Of a DNA stretch of 64,000 bases, positions 43,020 through 52,076 are shown one piece after another; position 1 is the stretch's first letter, and the number at the start of each line of letters is the position of its first letter. The notes below the pieces were generated by a model. That model did not search any database, was not told where the DNA came from, and worked only from the letters and a program-made list of their open reading frames with translations. The translations under genes were made by a program, and so were the position numbers. Origin of the DNA: Protopterus annectens (taxonomy: Eukaryota > Chordata > Ceratodontiformes > Protopteridae); assembly GCF_019279795.1 (NCBI RefSeq), contig NC_056748.1, forward strand, positions 696,612,306 through 696,676,305, given 5' to 3'.

Positions 43020-44180
43020 CCTGGCAAATCCTGCTCTGGCTCTGGAGACCTGGTCTAGCTTGTAGTGGTTTGTGAAAGTGTGAAATGTAGACCAGGTAGC
43101 TGCTTCCGCTATGGAGGCTGTGTCCAGCCCTTTAAGAAAAGCCTTGGAGGTAGCCATGCCTCTAGTGAAATGAGCCCTAACTCATTGAGGCAATTGTTTG
43201 CTATGATGTGAGTAGCAGAAGAGAATGGATTTCCTGATCCAAGAGGAAATGGTTTGTTTGGAGACTGCCTTACCCAGAGCCCTGGGTTGAAAGGAGATTA
43301 AGAGTTGGTCAGATTTTCTGAAGGACTTAGTCTTGTCTAAGTAGAATCTCTGTTGTCTGTGTACATCTAGGGAATGAAGGATCATCTCTGTGGTATTAGT
43401 TGGAGAGGGGGAAGAAGGTAGGTAAGTGAATGGACTGGTCTAAGGATAGTTCATTCACCACTTTGGGCATGAAGGAAGGGTTTGCATGCTAGGTTACCCT
43501 GTCATTGTGGAAGGTGGTGTAAGGAGGACAGGCCATGATCGCCTGTAGGTCAGACACTCTTCTAGCCGAGGCAATGGCCACTAAAAGAATGGTTTTTTCA
43601 AGTGCACATCTGTAGAGAAGCTGTGCTGGCTTGCTCAAAGGGAGGTAAGGTGAGTCTTTCCAGCATGACATTGAGGTCCCAAGGAGGAGGGATGGGTTTT
43701 CTTGGTGGTCTGATATGCAAGACCCCTCTCAGGAAAAGTTTAATGTCTAGTCTGGAAAGCAGTGGTGGCTATAAAGGCAAGCAGGCTGAAATGGTAGAAA
43801 GGTGGACTTTCACTGAAGAATATGCTAGCCCTTCGTTAATGAGCTCACATATATATCTAAGGACAAGTGAGGGATCCGCCTGAAAAGGATCCTTGTCCTT
43901 AAGGGAACACCATTTTGAGAATCTCTGCCATTTAGACAAATAGTTTTTCCTAGTAGTTGGTTTCCTGGCCTCCCTAAGGACTGACAGCACGTCCCCTAAG
44001 TAGTAGTGTCTAAAAGGGATCAGAAGTTGATCACTCATAGAGTTAGGTGCAGCAGAGACAGCTGAGGGTGAATGAGAGTTCCCTTTTTTTGTGTTAGAAT
44101 GTCCACCTTGTGGGGTAACTCGTGGTGATTGCCCTTGGCTAGGGAGTGAAGGGGGAACCAATGTTGCCTTGACCAATAGG
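43020..44180 (-). pseudogene. DIRS-4 tyrosine recombinase
   Basis: N-terminal frame to 43769 includes REARKPTTRKNYLSKW and CELINEGLAYSS. The first catalytic region is ASARRVSDLQAIM at about 43,550. Further blocks HSLDVHRQQRFYLD and KQTISSWIRKSI follow in another frame, and the last block (STVWS-like, FHTFTNHYKLD) is readable near 43,070-43,110. Several frame changes; inactive. Confidence 0.8.
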
Positions 44181-45616
44181 GGGTCACCAGCATGATTTTT
44201 GGTTGTTCCTTCTGGATTTTCAGAAGGACTTTTGTATTAGAGGGAAGGGAGGAAAAGTGTACAGGAACATTCCCTTCTAAGGAAAGCTGAAGGCATTCAC
44301 TCTCCAGGTTAGAGGATTGTAATCCCTGGTGCAGAATGTGTGTCGTTGTCTGTTCTGGGGGGGAGGCAAACAGATCCACTTGAGGTGTGCCTAACTGGTG
44401 GATGATTGTCTAGGAAGGTATCCCTGTGCAACATCCATTCATGTTGTAGAGATGATGTTCTGCTGAGTAAGTCCACTTGTTTGTTTTCCTGAGAGGGGAT
44501 GTAAGAGGCCTGTAGGAAAAGGTTGTGGTTGGCTGCCAGATCAGGAAAAGGTTGTGGTTGGCTGCCAGATCCCTGATTTGTAGGGTTATCCAGCATAATT
44601 GGTAAGCCTTTGTCCCTCCTTGTTTGTTTAGGTGCCACATGACAGTTGTTTTGTCTGTCACAATGTGGGGCAGGCCTGGTTGCAAGATGGGAAGGAAGGC
44701 TTTTAGAGCCAGCAAGACAGCAGTCATTTCTCTGACACTGATGTGTTGCTTTTGCTAGGCAGGGGTCCAACACTGTTATACCCTGAAATCCTGTAATGTT
44801 GCCCCCCCCCCTCCCACCCTAGGTCTGATGCATCAGTGTGCATTGATTGGGTGGTGGGTGGGAGTTGTAGAGGAATACCCTGGTTCTGTAAAATTTTCAG
44901 AATCCACCAATGTAGCTCTGTTTTCAGGCAGGGCAGAAGGGGGATAAGTTTGTCTAGAGGTTGTTGGCTCTGAGACCACCCATTCTTTAGGTGCCATTGG
45001 AATTTTCTCATGTGCATCCTTGTTAGTGGGAGCATGAGAATAGTGTCTGCCATGAGACCTAGAACTTGCAGAAATTGTCTTGCAGATAAGTGAGACACTG
45101 AAAGCAGGTTTTGAAAATGGGAGGAGAGAGACTGCACTTTGACTAGCGGGAGAAAGGACCTCATCAGGTCTGCCCTGAGCCTGCAGATTAGGAATACTTT
45201 GTGCTGAGGAGGAAGCAGAGGATTTCTGGTTGTGGACGAGAGACGTGGTGAACTTGAGATGGGTCTGAAGGGTGGACTCTGATTCTACCAGAAAGAGAAT
45301 GTCATCCAGGTAAGGGTAGATTTGGACTCCCTTGGTTCTGCAATAGCCAATGGCTGGGGCCAAGCACTTTGTAAAAACTCTCAGAGCTGTAGACGAGCCA
45401 AAGGGCAAGACTGTAAACTGAAAGTGTGAGGAGTGGCCAGTAAAGCGCAGAAACTTCCTGTGGGATGGCCTGATAGGAATGTGCAGGTAAGCATCCTTTA
45501 AGGTCCACAGTAACCATGAAGGCTTGGGAGGGGATGAGGGGTAGGAGAGTTTGAAGGGAAAGCATCTTGAAGGAGGGAACCTTCAGGAACAGGTTCAGAT
45601 GGTCTCCAAGGGCCAT
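44035..45616 (-). pseudogene. DIRS-4 reverse transcriptase (C-terminal) and RNase H
   Basis: RT: FKMLSLQTLLPLIP, MPFGSSTALRVF and YPYLDDILFLVES, so the catalytic YLDD is kept. RNase H: HTDASDLGW and TTVMWHLNKQGGTKAY. A short in-line duplication (LAANHNLFL appears twice) is visible near 44,510-44,570. The block after RNase H reads MDLFASPPEQT and TPYWSRQHWFP. Multiple frame changes. Confidence 0.82.
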
Positions 45617-47702
45617 CCTTTTTTAGAACTAAGAAAAGATTTGAATAGAAGCCTTGTCCTTCCTGTCCTGAGGGAACTGGTTCTATAGTTCCTTGAGTCA
45701 GGAGTTCTTTCAGAATGAGAGGGAATAGATGAAGCTGATTTTTTGGAGGGAAAGGGATTATTTTTGGTTTTGGTCTTTCCTTCCAGGATAGGAAATATCC
45801 TTTTGGGATGATGGAAAGAACCCAAAGATCTGCTGTGATGGATTTCCTGAAGGGAAGGCAGTGGGTAAGGTGGGCGGACAGAGGCAGATGAGCAGGACAG
45901 TCATGCTGAAGAGGGGCCCCCTCTGTCTGGAAAGGGCTGTTTGGCTGGTGGCTGAGAGTTTGGGGGTCTGGAGTAAGGCTGTCTCCTGGATGCCTTGCGG
46001 GACCTTGAGGAGGAAGAGCGTAATGCTGAAAGAGTCCTTCTGACAAAGGATGTTTTTGCTGGGTAGTTCCTATAATATCTAGGGAACGGGGACATCAGCA
46101 GATGCTTAATGTCCTGTAGTTCTTTGCTTTTCTCTTGTAAGTTTTTGAAAAGTTCTGCTGAGTTTTTCCAAAATAAAAGGTTGTGATCCAGAGGAGCATC
46201 CATGATTTTAGATTTAAAGAAGAGGTTGTAGGTGAAGCCAGGAGTATTTGTGTTAAGGCAGATGAAGAGGCAGCCGACCTGGCTGAAGCCTCTGCTGCAT
46301 CGTAGCTGCACCCAATACAGTGTCTGACTACTTGTGTAGCTAGAGACAGTTTTGATGCAATGTCAGCTTTAGTTGGACAGTCTGGGGTAGAAGCCAGCAA
46401 GGTGAAAACCTGGGAGAGCAGGTCCCGGGTGTATTTAACCATGTGGATTTGGTAATTGATAGCCCTGAAGGCCAGGGTAGAGGAGGTATATACCTTTTTA
46501 CCCATTCTGTCCATGGTTTTGCTGTCTTTATCTGTTGGCAAAAGTGAAGCAGAGTGTAATTGCCTAGACTGTCTGGAAACACAGCAACAACTGCTGGGTC
46601 AGCCAGAGGAGGTTTCACCAGAAATTTCTGGTAATCAGACACTTTGTAAAATCTATCCAGCCTTTTAGGGGCAATGAGGTTGTGAATCTGGGTTCTTGGA
46701 GACAGAATTAAAGGCATCCGGGAAAGCTGGAAGCACAGGAGGAATAGCTGAAGAGGATGGTGACTCAAGTTGCAGAAGTTCAAAATATCTTTTCTGGTTA
46801 TCTGACATTAAGGCAGTATCCCACTTTTGTAATAGTTTCCCCAAAGGTAATGTCCTCTGGTGGGGAATCTCCTTCAATAGTGTCTTCATCTAGGGAGTAA
46901 TAATCCACAGGTGATGCAATTTGAGAGACATAGGAAATAGATTCCTCAGAAGAGGAGTAGGACTGCTCTGGCTCTTCTTCTTCTCCCTGAAGAGTAGTGG
47001 TTAAAGGTAGGGAGGAAGCAGAGACTGGCCTGGGGCTCAGCACAGGAATGTTGTTAGGTGCAGGGCCTGAGGGCCTAAGAGCCATAAAGGCCTGCATTAG
47101 TGAGTTGGTAAACAGCTGCCAATCTGGAGCTCCTTAAGGCATGGGGCTCAAGTGTTTAGTCTTTTGTTTTTTCTTTGTTGGCGTGGGCTTAGGGGTAGGC
47201 TTAGAGACAGAGGCCTGGGCTGGAGCAGGAGAAGTCTCGGTTAGCCGACCAAGTGTTGGTTCTGCCTTGACGTCTGTTACGGCTGCTGTCTGACTTGACT
47301 CCACGGACGTGCTTTCCGTGGCTGCAGAAACAGCCTCTTCCAGAGGAACTGTCGAAGCTGACGGAGTAATTGGGTGTCCGGCTCCTACATCGGTAGTCGG
47401 CGGGACATCCAATGGCAGAGCGGCATCAGGAGGAGGCCTGGAAACCTTGGCCTTCTTCCTCGGTTGTTCGCCTTGGGTGGCCAACTCGGGATCCATCCTG
47501 AGAGTGAGGCATTTTAGTCTTTGATTTTCCAAATACAATTAAGCACAGCCAGTTGGCTGTGTAGGGTCCTTGGCACAAAAAATTGAAAAATGGGGCAGGC
47601 CTTATGGTCGTGCTCCTTTCCTAAGCAAAACACACAATGGTCATGAGAGTCTTTGTGCGGTATCTGACACACGCAGTTACACTTGCTCTTTTTCTCAGAC
47701 AT
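45617..47702 (-). pseudogene. DIRS-4 gag and N-terminal RT
   Basis: Gag starts MSEKKSKCNCVCQIPHKDSH at 47702 with paired cysteines (CVFCLGKEHDHKAC). A Pro/Thr-rich linker, acidic block (SPVDYYSLDEDTIEGDSPPE) and helical block (DAAEASARSAASS, MDAPLDHNLLF) follow in shifted frames. The RT N-terminus reads GQGFYSNLFLVLKKDGPW. The head resembles DIRS-1 gag and supports common ancestry. Confidence 0.75.
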
Positions 47703-47835
47703 CGGCTAAAGGGGAATCTACAGCAACCAAACTCAAGTGTATGCAAGAGAAAAAATACCCAATGGGGTACTTATCTTTAGAAGTCTTCGGTTGTAGGAGC
47801 GAAGAGGTCGAAATAACATTGTATGTGGCTGAAAA

Positions 47836-47994
47836 GTTCTGGGGTCTGTGTGTGCAGACGTCACATTTATGCTCCCTGGTTTATGGCCCTGTGTGTGACT
47901 TCGCACACACCTACAGCAGCCAGGCTTAAACTTTTGTATAGGAGCCGACGTCGGGTCGCCTGAGGCAGAAAATGCTACAGTATGCAGTCAACAT
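47836..47994 (-). repeat. DIRS-4 right inverted terminal repeat
   Basis: Reverse complement of 42407-42568. On the minus strand it includes GACGTC motifs and AT-rich CTATACAAAAG and GCATAAATGTGACGTCT, so a CRE/TATA-type promoter arrangement may also exist in this family, less clearly than in DIRS-1. Confidence 0.88.
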
Positions 47995-48150
47995 AGGAAT
48001 AGATGGACATCTTGTTGAACTGAGATGGATTTTTAAGCCAAGATCACACTTGGGACATGGACTCAAATATGCATATATGAAACCGGTTTGGGAAAGATGA
48101 AGGCTGAACAGGTGATTTTTACATTTTTTTTTTCATTTTGTTTTCATAAG

Positions 48151-48417
48151 TTGTTGTTCTTTCGGCTTTTCCTGGTTAGGGTCGCCACAGCGGAACTTCG
48201 GTCCGCTAATGACTGGCAGTAGATTTTTTATGGGTGCCGAGGTGCCAGCTTGACGCTCAACCTTCAACGAAGGCACGCCCATTGTACGCATGTCTTTCGA
48301 ATGCCACTCGACCGCGGGGAGGACATGCAGACTCCACACAGAAGGCGCGCCAGCCGAGAATCGAACGGAAGAACCTCTTGCTGTGAGGCAACAATGCTAC
48401 CACTGCACCACCGCAGC
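48151..48417 (-). mobile_element. tRNA-SINE, HE/SINE2-like family
   Basis: Minus strand: GCGGTGGTGCAGTGGTAGC (box A), TTGTTGCCTCACAGCAAGAG (anticodon-arm region), CCGTTCGATTCTCGG (box B), then TGTGTGGAGTCTGCATG and a 3' end with GTGGCGACCC and AAGCCGAAAGAACAACAAC. This is the layout of the vertebrate tRNA-SINEs of the HE1/SINE2 type. Inserted in the first PLE-3 tail unit. Confidence 0.85.
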
Positions 48418-48688
48418 TTGTGCTTTATTTATTTATAACTGAAGTTTTTTTTGCTGTGTATACAGTAACTTAGCACTTTGTGTTATGTCTGAAAAGGAGA
48501 AAGCTGGAAAGGTGATTTTTACATGTGTTTTTTATTGTGTTTCATAAGTGTTTTATTTATTTGTAACTTAAACTTTTTGCTGTGTATACAGTAGCTTAGC
48601 AACTTGTGACATGTTTGAATCTCATCGGTGAAAAAAGACAATTTTACTTGGTAGTTAGTATTTAAATGTTAGTTTAGTATTTGTAATT

Positions 48689-48724
48689 GTGGTCTGATGA
48701 AGCTTTACAGTGAAAGCGCTAACC
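48689..48724 (+). ncRNA. hammerhead-ribozyme-like motif, PLE-3
   Basis: CTGATGA (48694-48700), an unpaired A, stem II GCT-TTAC-AGT (one G-T pair), GAA (48712-48714), palindromic AGCGCT (48715-48720), A at the cleavage position (48721), and ACC (48722-48724) pairing with GGT (48691-48693) as stem I. All invariant core positions are present. The short palindromic stem III is typical of PLE hammerheads thought to act as dimers. Weak stems I and II make activity uncertain. Confidence 0.6.
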
Positions 48725-48939
48725 CTGTTTTATAATGAACTACGCTTTTATTCTTGGATTACTGGTTATGACATTTACATTGGATTGCTGCTAATATTAT
48801 TCCACCTTAGATATTATTTGCTATTGGCATTTTATGATATACTGAAAGGAAAGCATTTGCACTACTTCTACACATCTGCTGTGTTTCTGCTGGGATTTTT
48901 GGTGACTGTTGAATATTTCCTGTATTATTCCCAAGCAAT

Positions 48940-49847
48940 TAATTGCCAGGGAGCTTTTCTTTTTTGCACCATAATAGGTATATACATCCCTCCTGGTAAT
49001 AACCTTGCTCTAACTGAAAACACCTTCCACTAACTATCCTTAACCTTTCCACAAGGAACAATAGTAATGGGAGACTGACACTGATTGGTCTACTTATAGG
49101 TTCATAGGTTAGTACTAAGCTAACTGCCCTTGAGAGCCATTGTAAGCCTAGCCAATTATCCCTTGTGAGACTCAAACCCTGCACCTTGTGTTTGTAAGGC
49201 AAACACCTCAACCATTAGGCCACCCTCCCTACTTGTAACTTGGACAGCCCCTCTAACTTCATTAACTTGTATGGCTTCACCCAGGTCATTCAATTCAGCA
49301 ACCAGAGCTGACAAAACTTCCATAAAAGAATCTATCCTCAATTGGATCTTAAATAACAAGCCTTCTCCCTCCTCCCAGTCAGGCTGTCTCCCTCACAGCC
49401 TTAGTGACCACCTTTCCACATATCTTTATAGACATTTGCGCCCTCAAAGAAATATAACCTACCAGCAAATCTGCAACAAGCACTACTTTAATGTTCAATC
49501 CTTTCTCGCCATCCTATGTAACTGTAACTGGACCCCACTTAAAACATTATCCTTAGACAGAGCTATAGACCACTTGAATTCCACTTTATTCGCCATTGTT
49601 AACAAATTAGCCCCCTTACAAACCATAAGAGTGAAATGTAACTATGCACCATGGCTAACAAAAAATACAAGAACACCTATTTAAATTAAGAGACAAAGCC
49701 TGGTCATACTGGCACACCAGCAAAACTCAAGATAACCTAGTAAAATACAGACAGCTTAGAAACAATGCAAAAGCACATACCAAACTAGATAAAAAAAAAA
49801 CTACTTCACTGACTCACAACAACAAAACCAAAACAACCCACAAAAAT
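48940..49847 (+). mobile_element. L2-like LINE fragment, endonuclease and linker
   Basis: Reads IIGIYIPPGNN and TIVMGD (endonuclease strand motifs), then after the SINE LYGFTQVIQFSNQ. A 137-residue frame follows containing LNSTLFAIVNKLAPLQT, YAPWLTKN and, after a stop, LRDKAWSYWHTS with RQLRNNAKAH. This is the endonuclease-to-RT linker of an L2/CR1-superfamily LINE. No RT palm remains; it ends at the Tc1-2 border. Confidence 0.65.
49099..49228 (-). mobile_element. tRNA-SINE with CR1-type 3' tail (copy 3)
   Basis: Same family as 30578 and 42873. Flanked by a 9-bp target duplication with one mismatch: CTACTTATA (49090-49098) and CTACTTGTA (49229-49237). It splits the L2-like endonuclease. Confidence 0.9.
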
Positions 49848-49934
49848 GTATGCTTTGTAAGAGCTCTGCGAACCATGGCTTTTGCTGTAGCAGGCAACTG
49901 AGTAAATGCCAGGAAAATCCTGCTAGGACAGCTG
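49848..49934 (-). mobile_element. Tc1-2: internal piece
   Basis: Reverse complement of the Tc1-1 segment at about 60,795-60,890 (GTTCAGCTGTCCTAGCAGGA, ATGGTTCGCAGAGCTCTTAC). Joins to 51780-52074 once CR1-E is removed. The remainder of the transposon beyond 49848 is absent. Confidence 0.8.
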
Positions 49935-51779
49935 AACTTTACTTAGGTTCATAGGTAGGTACTAGGCTATCGGCCTAAGGGCCTAAGTAAGCCTAGCCAA
50001 CAAGGTTCCCTGGCTTACACCACCCAAGAAAGTTATTTTCCTGTTCCCCAGTTGAGCAGAGCCACAGATGTGATCCCCAGGGTGTATTTCCTATTTCCCA
50101 TCCACTTATCAAGATTTTTCTTGAAGAGTGCTAATGAGGAACTTTGCTTGACATAGATGGGCAACTTGTTCCAGAGTATGGGAAGTCTCTGGGACAGGAA
50201 TCTATCCCTTCAGCATGTCCTGTTTATTGTGGTGACAAGGTTTAGGTCCCTAGAGCGTGGTGCTCGGAGGGATTGGGATTTCTTTAGGCGTAGCATATCT
50301 AACAGCTCTGGGATTGGCATAGCTTTATATGTTAGGCAGAAATCACCTCGGAGTATGTGATATGCTACGGAGTAAAGCTGGAGCTTTTTGAGAAGGTCAG
50401 TGTAGGGCATTTGTTTGATGCCAGTAATCGTCTTTGTGAGGTACTTCTGTGGACTTTCCAGCTGCTGCAGATGTCTTGTGAGGTACATTCCAAAAGGGGC
50501 ATTGTACTCTATAATGAGTCTAATGAGTGTCGAGTAGAGGGGAAAAATGACCTCTTTTTTTCCTACATGAGAACCCTTTTGTGATGAGGTGTGCCACGCA
50601 GAAGGACTTCCTGACTACTGTGGCGATGTGATTATCAAAGGAGAGACTACTGTCCACCTGGGTCCCAAGGTCTCTTATCACACATTCGGCATTAAGTAGA
50701 CTGCTGCCTATGTGACAGTTCATGGGTACAGAGTTTTTACCAAAGGGGATGACAATGCACGTTTTCTCATTGAGCTTGAGGCCATGGCTCTGACACAAGG
50801 CATCTGTCTGAGTGAGGCCCTTCTGTAGGATGTCCACATCATTTGGTGATTCAACTATGGCTCCTAGTTTGCAGTCATCTGCAAACTTCATTAGCCAAAG
50901 GCCTTCTGTGTTATCCTGTACTTCAGAGAAGTAGATACCAAACAGGAGGGGTCCCAGGACTGAACTCTGTGGTACTCCACTCATCACTGGTTTGAAGTCA
51001 GATTTGGAATCTGCAACTTTTACAGTGTGGGTTTTGTCAGTGAGCAAATTGGTAACCCATCTTGTGACAGGGATTTATACCTAGTTTAGTGAGTTTAGCT
51101 ATAATTCCAGAATGGGGGATGGTGTCGAAAGCCTTGCCGAGGTCAAGACAGGCTGTGTGAACCACCTTACCCTCATCTACAGCTTTGGTGACTGCCTCAA
51201 AGAAGTTGATCAGGTTCAGGAGGCATGGTCTGCCTTTCACAATCCCAAACTGGGTGGTGTCCAGAGTTTGGAGGTTACTAATGTCTTTGTTTATGAGTTC
51301 CATGATGATATGTTCCATGGCCTTGCAGACCAGGCTCTTCAGGCTAATAGGGCGATAGTTTCCGGGATGAGTGGTAGCTCCCCCTTTGTGCAGTGGGATT
51401 ACTATTGCTGTGCGCCATTCAGTGGGCACAAAGCCTGATGTGAGACTATGACTGGACATGGTGCTTAGGTGGGGAGCCAGTTTGTTCTGAAGTTCTTGTA
51501 AAACGCAGCCTGGGATGTTGTCCGGTCCCATGGATGCTGTGTTTTTGGCTTTAGAGTGTGCAGCTTTTACCTGCGTAGTTGTGATTACAGGGACTCTGAA
51601 TTCTTCCTGTATAGACACGGGCCCTTTAGGGGGTGAGAGGGGGGTAAAGTTAGCACTAAACCTATTTGCCAGGACGTTGGCAATATCACTTGGTTCTGTA
51701 ATTTTCGCGCTGTTGTGCTGTAACTCACAGCAGAGCTGGGTGTTGCCACTGAGATTCTTGACATAGCTATAGAATGCTT
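49935..51779 (-). mobile_element. CR1-E: CR1 LINE, 5'-truncated
   Basis: Minus strand. The RT domain in two frames has GNYRPISLKSLVCKAMEHI, LDLGKAFDTIPHSG, SGVPQSSVLGPLLFGIYF and the catalytic FADD in LMKFADDCKLG. The thumb follows and a 3' untranslated end of about 150 bp finishes with GGTTCATAGG on the plus strand. A single frame change near 51,050 splits an otherwise open RT. The 5' truncation inside the linker (SYVKNL) is typical of target-primed insertion. It lies inside Tc1-2. Confidence 0.88.
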
Positions 51780-52074
51780 TGGGGTTAATCAGAGTCGCTT
51801 TCATTGATGGCAGGTGTGTACCCAAGAAGACTGAATGCTGTAATTAAATCAAAAAGTGCTTCAACTAAGTATTAGTTTAAGGGTCCGCACACTTATGCAA
51901 CCAGCTTATTGTATGTTTTTTTATTTTTTATATTTTACCCCTAATTGAATTGTACAGGTTATAGGTCACATTAAAGGTGGGAAAAGTTTTGAAATGATTT
52001 ATTGTGGTCTCATTTTTTTATATCACAAAAACCTGGCATTTTAACATGGGTGTGTACACTTTTTATATCCACTG
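51780..52074 (-). mobile_element. Tc1-2: terminal inverted repeat and flank
   Basis: Same Tc1 family as 60456-63206. The end reads CAGTGGATATAAAAAGTGTA (minus strand), bordered by TA at 52075-52076. It inserted in CR1-A, which begins at 52077. Confidence 0.85.
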
Positions 52075-52076
52075 TA

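Larger units (their letters stand above)
42358..48010 (-). mobile_element. DIRS-4: DIRS retrotransposon, second family
   Basis: Left tip AGAATAGTTGTG at 42358; right tip ending GATGGACAT at 48010. Terminal repeats at 42407-42568 and 47836-47994, ICR at 42725-42820. Minus-strand gag, RT, RNase H and recombinase have the same order as DIRS-1 but much lower sequence similarity. It inserted in PLE-3; the PLE sequence resumes at 48011 without a duplication. A SINE sits between ICR and recombinase. Confidence 0.93.
48011..48760 (+). mobile_element. PLE-3: right part with tandem 3' tail units
   Basis: Resumes at CTTGTTGAACTGAGATGG, followed by a GIY-YIG-end segment (RWIF, SHLGHGL). Then come two copies of a tail unit of about 120 bp: AGGTGATTTTTACAT through GCTGTGTATACAGTA to TGTG(T/A)(T/C)ATGT. 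The first unit (48111-48498) is interrupted by a SINE and the second runs 48499-48620. A hammerhead-like motif follows at 48691. PLE-2 has one unit. The right limit is approximate. Confidence 0.75.

Noticed and set aside
48710..49033. 107-residue hydrophobic frame resembling a membrane protein
   Set aside because: It spans the PLE tail and the start of an L2-like endonuclease fragment; the hydrophobicity comes from T-rich non-coding sequence.
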